Source: Paludibacter sp. (lineage in GTDB: Bacteria > Bacteroidota > Bacteroidia > Bacteroidales > Paludibacteraceae). Taken from it: a DNA stretch of 64,000 nucleotides. Where the stretch lies: contig JANJVQ010000025.1 in NCBI GenBank assembly GCA_024710005.1, forward strand, positions 1 to 64,000, read 5' to 3'. This document shows, piece by piece, positions 61,511 through 64,000 of this stretch. The stretch's first letter is position 1. Each line of letters starts with the position of its first letter. The notes under the pieces are model-generated. The model was not told the DNA's origin, searched no databases, and saw nothing but the letters and a program-made list of their open reading frames with translations. The translations under genes and the position numbers were made by a program.

Positions 61511-63238
61511 ATGAAAAAGTATATTTATATCATATCATTTATAGCGTTGCTCATCCTCCCTGCATGCGATTTCATGGATGAGATACCAACGGAATGGCAC
61601 ACCCCAGAAGCCGCGTTCCAGTTGGAAACGACCTACGAGAGAAATATCAACCAGGGCTATGCCTACATCCGCAACGGCTATAACCGCATCAACGGGGCTT
61701 TCTTAGATGCAGCTACCAACGATGCAACAGCTACCATGCAGAACTCTAACATACACAAGCTGGCACAAGGCTTTTACAATTCCCAGTCGCCCATTCTCAA
61801 TGTATGGAATAGCTCTTATACCGGCATCAGGCAAACACATTTTACTGAAAAATACCTGAAGGAAGTTCAACTATTCCTCAATGGAAAAACCGAACAAGAC
61901 GTGGCGAACATTAAAAAAGAAGGTATCGCGCAGATGTGGGCGCTCAGGGCTTTGTATGAATTTGACCTGCTGCAGCATTACGGAGGTTACGTGATCATAG
62001 ATTCTTACATGGAAATTGCTGATCCACGGTTCAACACCCTGGCACGCAGTTCTTTTGAAGCTTGTGTGAATAACATCGTAACTTTATGTGATTCAGCTGC
62101 TAAGTACTTATCAGTTAAACATGCAAGTTTCGGGCGCATGGAAAAAGGCATGGCAATGGCCATTAAAGCTAAAACATTGCTTTATGCTGCCAGTGCGCTC
62201 TACAATCGCCCGGCCAACACCAATCCGCTGGTTGGTTATGTAAATGCCTCTGCTGTCGATGTTGAAAACCGCTGGAAAGCTGCTGCTGCGGCATTGGCTG
62301 AAGTTATCAACCTGAAAAACGGCGCTGCGAATCGTTATGTATTGCATGCAAATTATGCAACCCTTTTCAACGCAGCCCCGAATCAAAACAATGAATATAT
62401 TGTTTTTTATGCTACGGCTCAAAGTAATGGGCTCGAAAGACGTCAGTACCCGCCTACCCTTTCCTTTACTTCTGGTGGTGGTACCGTACCTTCCCAGCAA
62501 TTCGTGGATGCCTTCACCAACGCTGATGGCAGCACTTACACCCGTGCACCCGGAGCAGCACCTGTATATACCGGTCGCGATCCGCGTTTCAACATGATCG
62601 TGGGATACGATGGTTCAAGCTACGCTCCAAGAGGTACTATTTACACCCGCTTAGGTGATGGCGAAACCAATGATGGTTTGAATAAAGTGAAAGACTTCTC
62701 GACAAATACCGGATATTACATGCGCAAATTCCTGAGCACGACTATTAATTTCAGTGTTGGATCTCCGGGAAATACTTACCATTTATTCCCCTTCATTCGA
62801 TTAGCTGATGTATTGCTGATGTATGCTGAAGCCATGACACAAGCCTATGGTTTCGAATCTGATCCGCTGGGATATGGTTTGACTGCCAAAGCCGCTGTTG
62901 AAATGGTTCGCAAAAGAGCCGGTTTTAACAATGCCACCGACCAATATCTTGTAGGCGCTACAACGAAAGAACAGCAGCTTCAGAAAATATACGATGAAAG
63001 ACGTATTGAACTGGCATTCGAAGAAGCCCGCTACTTTGACTTACGTCGCTGGATGAAAACAGACGAACTGACCGAACCTATCAAAGGGATGCGTATCGAC
63101 AACAACGGAGGCACGTTAACCTACACGGAAATCACGGTGGATAACCAACGGGTATTCGAAGAGAAAATGTACTTTGCACCAATACCGAAGAATGAAATTC
63201 TGGTATTCCCTGCATTGCAACAGAATCCGGGATGGTAA
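61511..63238 (+). CDS. susD-like: SusD/RagB-like glycan-binding lipoprotein
   Basis: A 575-residue surface lipoprotein. The signal peptide ends in ILPAC (C19), followed by acidic residues DFMDE, which fits surface export. SusD-type tetratricopeptide helices follow, and the C-terminal region has the family pattern HLFPFIRLADVLLMYAEAM, AVEMVRKRAGF and YDERRIELAFEEARYFDLRRW. Such proteins sit as a lid on the SusC barrel and capture glycan. It begins 6 bp after the SusC stop codon and ends 46 bp before the next SusC-like gene. Ligand unknown. Confidence 0.95.
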   Translation: MKKYIYIISFIALLILPACDFMDEIPTEWHTPEAAFQLETTYERNINQGYAYIRNGYNRINGAFLDAATNDATATMQNSNIHKLAQGFYNSQSPILNVWNSSYTGIRQTHFTEKYLKEVQLFLNGKTEQDVANIKKEGIAQMWALRALYEFDLLQHYGGYVIIDSYMEIADPRFNTLARSSFEACVNNIVTLCDSAAKYLSVKHASFGRMEKGMAMAIKAKTLLYAASALYNRPANTNPLVGYVNASAVDVENRWKAAAAALAEVINLKNGAANRYVLHANYATLFNAAPNQNNEYIVFYATAQSNGLERRQYPPTLSFTSGGGTVPSQQFVDAFTNADGSTYTRAPGAAPVYTGRDPRFNMIVGYDGSSYAPRGTIYTRLGDGETNDGLNKVKDFSTNTGYYMRKFLSTTINFSVGSPGNTYHLFPFIRLADVLLMYAEAMTQAYGFESDPLGYGLTAKAAVEMVRKRAGFNNATDQYLVGATTKEQQLQKIYDERRIELAFEEARYFDLRRWMKTDELTEPIKGMRIDNNGGTLTYTEITVDNQRVFEEKMYFAPIPKNEILVFPALQQNPGW

Positions 63239-63284
63239 TAGCATGATTTAATTTTATTCTATACATATATTAAAATCTAATCGA

Positions 63285-64000
63285 ATGAAACGAATAGTAA
63301 TAATAGCTTTAATAAACTTTTTAATACTGAACGCGTTTGCCCAAACCCGGATTACCGGTACAGTGGTAGATGCAACCGGACTGGAAATGATCGGGAGCAG
63401 TATTGTCCAGAAAGGTACCACCAACGGGGTGATTACCGATATAAACGGGAAATTCACCCTCAACCTGTTGCCCAATGCCGAAAAGGTACTGGTGATTTCT
63501 TCGGTGGGTTACGTGAAACAGGAAGTGGATGTAAGTTCACAAACGAATATCAATGTAACTCTGCTGGAAGACCGGATTACCCTCGACGAAGTGGTAGTTG
63601 TAGGTTATGGTACACAAAAGAAAGTGTCCATCACGGGTTCAATCTCGAACGTGAGCAGCAAGGATTTGACGGATGTACCGGTAACCAGTGTCAGCAACGC
63701 GCTGACGGGTAAAGTCTCGGGTCTGGTAACCCGCCAGGTCAGCGGTCGCCCCGGCGATGACGCAGCACAGCTGTTTATCCGCGGTCAGGCGTCTTTCAAC
63801 AGTACCGCCCCTCTCGTGTTGGTCGATGGTGTTGAACGTTCCTTTAATCAAATTGATTCTGAAGACATCGAAAGTATTTCGGTATTAAAGGACGCATCCG
63901 CTACTGCCGTGTACGGGGTACGGGGCGCCAACGGGGTTATCCTGGTTACCACCAAACGTGGTGATGAAGGGAAATCCAAAATATCGCTTTCTTCTGAATA
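63285..64000 (+). CDS. susC-like: SusC-like TonB-dependent receptor (partial, runs off the window)
   Basis: The first 238 codons of a second SusC-like receptor; the frame stays open to the end of the window. Signal peptide about 1-20 (ends in LNAFAQ), a carboxypeptidase-D-like regulatory domain (about 21-100: ITGTVVDATG, GVITDINGKFTLNL), the TonB-box region (LDEVVVVGYGTQKK, about 104-117) and the plug (VSNALTGKVSGL, FIRGQASF, PLVLVDGVERS, SVLKDASATAVYGVRGANGVILVTTKRG). The start is the ATG at 63285, 46 bp after the SusD stop. A matching SusD gene probably lies just beyond the window. Confidence 0.93.
   Translation, partial: MKRIVIIALINFLILNAFAQTRITGTVVDATGLEMIGSSIVQKGTTNGVITDINGKFTLNLLPNAEKVLVISSVGYVKQEVDVSSQTNINVTLLEDRITLDEVVVVGYGTQKKVSITGSISNVSSKDLTDVPVTSVSNALTGKVSGLVTRQVSGRPGDDAAQLFIRGQASFNSTAPLVLVDGVERSFNQIDSEDIESISVLKDASATAVYGVRGANGVILVTTKRGDEGKSKISLSSE

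Overview
The window is a large carbohydrate-acquisition locus (polysaccharide utilization locus, PUL) of a Bacteroidota bacterium, most likely order Bacteroidales. The evidence is SusC/SusD-type outer-membrane genes, a one-protein hybrid two-component sensor (HTCS), at least fifteen proteins ending in a type IX secretion (T9SS) C-terminal sorting domain, and promoters with the Bacteroidota -7 box TAnnTTTG. The genus cannot be named from the sequence alone.

Layout. On the minus strand, 160-9291 reads as one operon: two sulfatases, a GH43-type glycosidase, a mutarotase/Sip1 (GH36-like) fusion and a third sulfatase, ending at a hairpin terminator at 103-143. A second minus-strand operon (9421-14556) holds two sulfatases and a six-hairpin-like lipoprotein. 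The HTCS regulator (14708-18754) and a PHP-domain protein (18821-19912) follow. The strand switches at a divergent promoter region (19913-20126). The plus strand then carries three sulfatases and a metallophosphoesterase (20127-26296); a block with a small module protein, a second phosphoesterase, a GH43 nested in a repeated module and a PL8-type lyase (26425-33141); two endonuclease/exonuclease/phosphatase-fold enzymes, a phosphodiester glycosidase and a related non-catalytic protein (33344-40849); small module proteins, three more sulfatases, a GH2 and two more metallophosphoesterases (40925-58537); and a SusC-like receptor, a SusD-like lipoprotein and the start of a second SusC-like receptor (58655-64000).

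How the parts fit. Eleven sulfatases, all with serine at the formylglycine position, would strip sulfate. Lyase, GH2, GH43 and GH36-like enzymes would cut the backbone and side chains. Seven phosphoesterase or phosphodiester-glycosidase type proteins are an unusual addition and suggest a substrate carrying both sulfate and phosphate, or a second phosphate-scavenging function. SusC/SusD would import the products. The substrate cannot be fixed from sequence; a glycosaminoglycan-like or other sulfated glycan is the best inference from the PL8 and iduronate-sulfatase-like enzymes.

Main discoveries. (1) Ten promoters share a two-part operator: two 12-bp direct half-sites of form TGAACATAATTG, starting exactly 21 bp apart, with the second ending 24 bp (once 25 bp) before the -7 box. 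This is probably the binding site of the local HTCS and defines the regulon. (2) An unnamed beta-rich module of about 190 residues occurs nine times, and a related version fronts all four metallophosphoesterases; in one protein a whole GH43 domain is inserted into its middle. (3) Families of 7-bp-period intergenic repeats recur, one of them translated as the linker of the mutarotase/Sip1 fusion. (4) A perfect 43-bp inverted repeat surrounds another heptamer array.
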